From the NCBI GenBank assembly GCA_027486255.1, contig JAIXPL010000060.1, positions 1 through 34,618 on the forward strand: DNA of 34,618 nt, in the 5' to 3' direction. The notes beneath the pieces were generated by a model. The model searched no databases, had not been told where the DNA came from, and was given only the letters and a program-made list of their open reading frames with translations. This document shows positions 33,188 through 34,618 of this stretch, one piece after another. Source of the DNA: Comamonadaceae bacterium. Lineage in GTDB: Bacteria; Pseudomonadota; Gammaproteobacteria; Burkholderiales; Burkholderiaceae_C. A program made the translations under genes and the position numbers. How positions within the stretch are numbered: position 1 is the stretch's first letter; each line of letters opens with the position of its first letter.

Positions 33188-34618
33188 ATGAGCAAGCAAA
33201 TCAGAAACATCGCCATCATTGCCCACGTGGACCACGGCAAAACCACCATGGTCGACCAGTTGTTGCGCCAGTCCGGCACCTTTGCCGACCACGAAAAAGT
33301 GGTGGACACGGTGATGGACAACAACGCCATCGAGCGCGAGCGCGGTATCACCATCCTGGCCAAGAACTGCGCCGTGTCCTGGAAGGACACGCACATCAAC
33401 ATCGTCGACACCCCGGGCCACGCCGACTTCGGTGGTGAGGTGGAGCGGGCCCTGTCCATGGTCGACGGCGTGGTGCTGCTGATCGACGCACAGGAAGGTC
33501 CCATGCCCCAGACGCGCTTTGTCACCAAGAAAGCGCTGGCCCTGGGCCTCAAGCCCATCGTGGTGGTGAACAAGGTCGACAAGCCCGGCGCCAACCCGGA
33601 CAAGGTGGTCAATGCCGCCTTCGACCTCTTCGACAAACTCGGCGCCACCGACGAGCAGCTGGACTTCCCCGTGGTCTACGCTTCCGGCATCAATGGCTGG
33701 ACCTCGCTGACAGAAGGCACGCCCGGCGAGCAGTGGGGCCCGGACATGTCGGCCCTGTTCGACACCGTGCTCAAGCACGTGCCGCCCAACAGCGGTGATG
33801 AAACAGCGCCTCTGCAGCTGCAGATCTCGGCATTGGACTTTTCCACCTTCGTGGGCCGCATCGGCGTGGGCCGCATCAGCCAGGGCCTCATCAAGCCGGG
33901 CATGGACGTGGTGGTCATGGAAGGCCCCGAGGGCAACAGCATCAAAGGCCGTATCAACCAGGTGCTGACCTTCCAGGGCCTGGACCGCGTGCAGGTCACG
34001 CAGGCCGGCCCCGGCGACATTGTGCTGATCAACGGCATTGCCGAGCTGGGCATTGGCGTGACGGTGACCGACCCGGCCAACCCGGCACCGCTGCCCATGC
34101 TCAAGGTGGACGAGCCCACCCTGACCATGAACTTTTGCGTGAACACCTCACCCCTGGCCGGCCGTGAAGGCAAGTTCGTCACCAGCCGCCAGATCTGGGA
34201 CCGCCTGCAAAAAGAGCTGCAGCACAACGTGGCCCTGCGCGTGAAGGAAACCGACGAAGAGGGTGTGTTTGAAGTCGCTGGCCGTGGCGAATTGCACCTG
34301 ACCATCCTGCTGGAGAACATGCGCCGCGAAGGCTATGAACTGGCGGTGTCCAAGCCGCGCGTGCTGTTCCGCGATATCAATGGCGAGAAGCACGAGCCTA
34401 TCGAGCTGGTCACGGCCGACATTGAAGAAACCCACCAGGGTGGCGTGATGCAGGCTCTGGGCGAGCGCAAGGGCGAGCTGGTGAACATGGAGCCGGACGG
34501 CCGTGGCCGCGTGCGCCTGGAATACCGCATCCCAGCGCGTGGCCTGATCGGCTTTTCCAATGAGTTCCTGAACCTCACCCGTGGCTCGGGCCTGATCTCC
34601 AACATCTTCGACAGCTAC
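33188..34618 (+). CDS. typA: Ribosome-associated GTPase TypA/BipA (3' end outside window)
   Basis: The frame is open from the ATG at 33188 to the right edge, giving 477 of about 607 codons. AAGGAA precedes the start. The elongation-factor-type GTPase domain has AHVDHGKT at 12-19, ERERGITI, DTPGH and NKVD. Domain II and the EF-G-like domains (GELHLTILLENMRREG, VMQALGERKGELVNM) identify TypA rather than EF-G or LepA. It acts in 50S assembly and stress adaptation. The TypA-specific C-terminal domain is cut off by the window. Confidence 0.96.
   Translation, partial: MSKQIRNIAIIAHVDHGKTTMVDQLLRQSGTFADHEKVVDTVMDNNAIERERGITILAKNCAVSWKDTHINIVDTPGHADFGGEVERALSMVDGVVLLIDAQEGPMPQTRFVTKKALALGLKPIVVVNKVDKPGANPDKVVNAAFDLFDKLGATDEQLDFPVVYASGINGWTSLTEGTPGEQWGPDMSALFDTVLKHVPPNSGDETAPLQLQISALDFSTFVGRIGVGRISQGLIKPGMDVVVMEGPEGNSIKGRINQVLTFQGLDRVQVTQAGPGDIVLINGIAELGIGVTVTDPANPAPLPMLKVDEPTLTMNFCVNTSPLAGREGKFVTSRQIWDRLQKELQHNVALRVKETDEEGVFEVAGRGELHLTILLENMRREGYELAVSKPRVLFRDINGEKHEPIELVTADIEETHQGGVMQALGERKGELVNMEPDGRGRVRLEYRIPARGLIGFSNEFLNLTRGSGLISNIFDSY

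Overview
The window looks like a chromosomal segment of a high-GC betaproteobacterium, most likely a member of the Comamonadaceae (Burkholderiales). The reasons are the GC-rich codon use of most genes and the gene order rimP-nusA-infB-rbfA-truB-typA next to a yejABEF transporter and fabI. The organism assignment is inferred from protein character and synteny, not from a search.

Layout. (1) 1-1,300: an AT-richer segment with a partial minus-strand lipoprotein gene that runs off the left edge, lying just beyond the 3' end of a tRNA-Ser(GGA). This is the usual position of a genomic-island junction. (2) 1,452-7,769: a minus-strand operon for a polysaccharide-deacetylase/imidase-like amidohydrolase, a complete branched-chain-amino-acid-type ABC importer (LivH, M, G, F and a periplasmic binding protein) and an SDR dehydrogenase. 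(3) 7,844-17,147: a catabolic region with an MBL-fold hydrolase, a second SDR with an FCD-type GntR regulator, and a divergent plus-strand operon (flavin monooxygenase, ICL/PEP-mutase-family lyase, isochorismatase-like amidase, Asp/Glu-racemase-fold enzyme, TctC-type binding protein). It is met by a convergent CaiB-type CoA-transferase and HMG-CoA-lyase-like pair. (4) 17,293-20,935: housekeeping genes: DUF2237, a PLP-dependent Orn/Lys/Arg decarboxylase, a bidirectional terminator and FabI. (5) 21,013-26,582: yejABEF. (6) 26,600-34,618: the translation/transcription operon with its promoter and leader attenuator, ending in a truncated typA.

How the genes may work together. Regions 2 and 3 read as one uptake-and-degradation system. 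A small amide, imide or N-heterocycle could be imported by the Liv-type transporter, oxidised or opened by the flavoprotein, imidase-like enzyme or MBL hydrolase, and deamidated by the NicF-like amidase to a maleate-like diacid. That acid could then be processed by the racemase-fold enzyme and cleaved by the ICL-family lyase, or by CoA activation and the HMGL-type lyase. Two identical 13-bp TTGTGTACATTGA sites flank the regulator/monooxygenase intergenic region and are good operator candidates. The racemase-fold enzyme seems to lack both catalytic cysteines of maleate isomerases, so its chemistry may differ from the textbook nicotinate route. The substrate cannot be read from the sequence.

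Other points of interest are a REP-like nested palindrome translated in frame at the start of yejE, and a long alternative stem-loop in the rimP-nusA leader.
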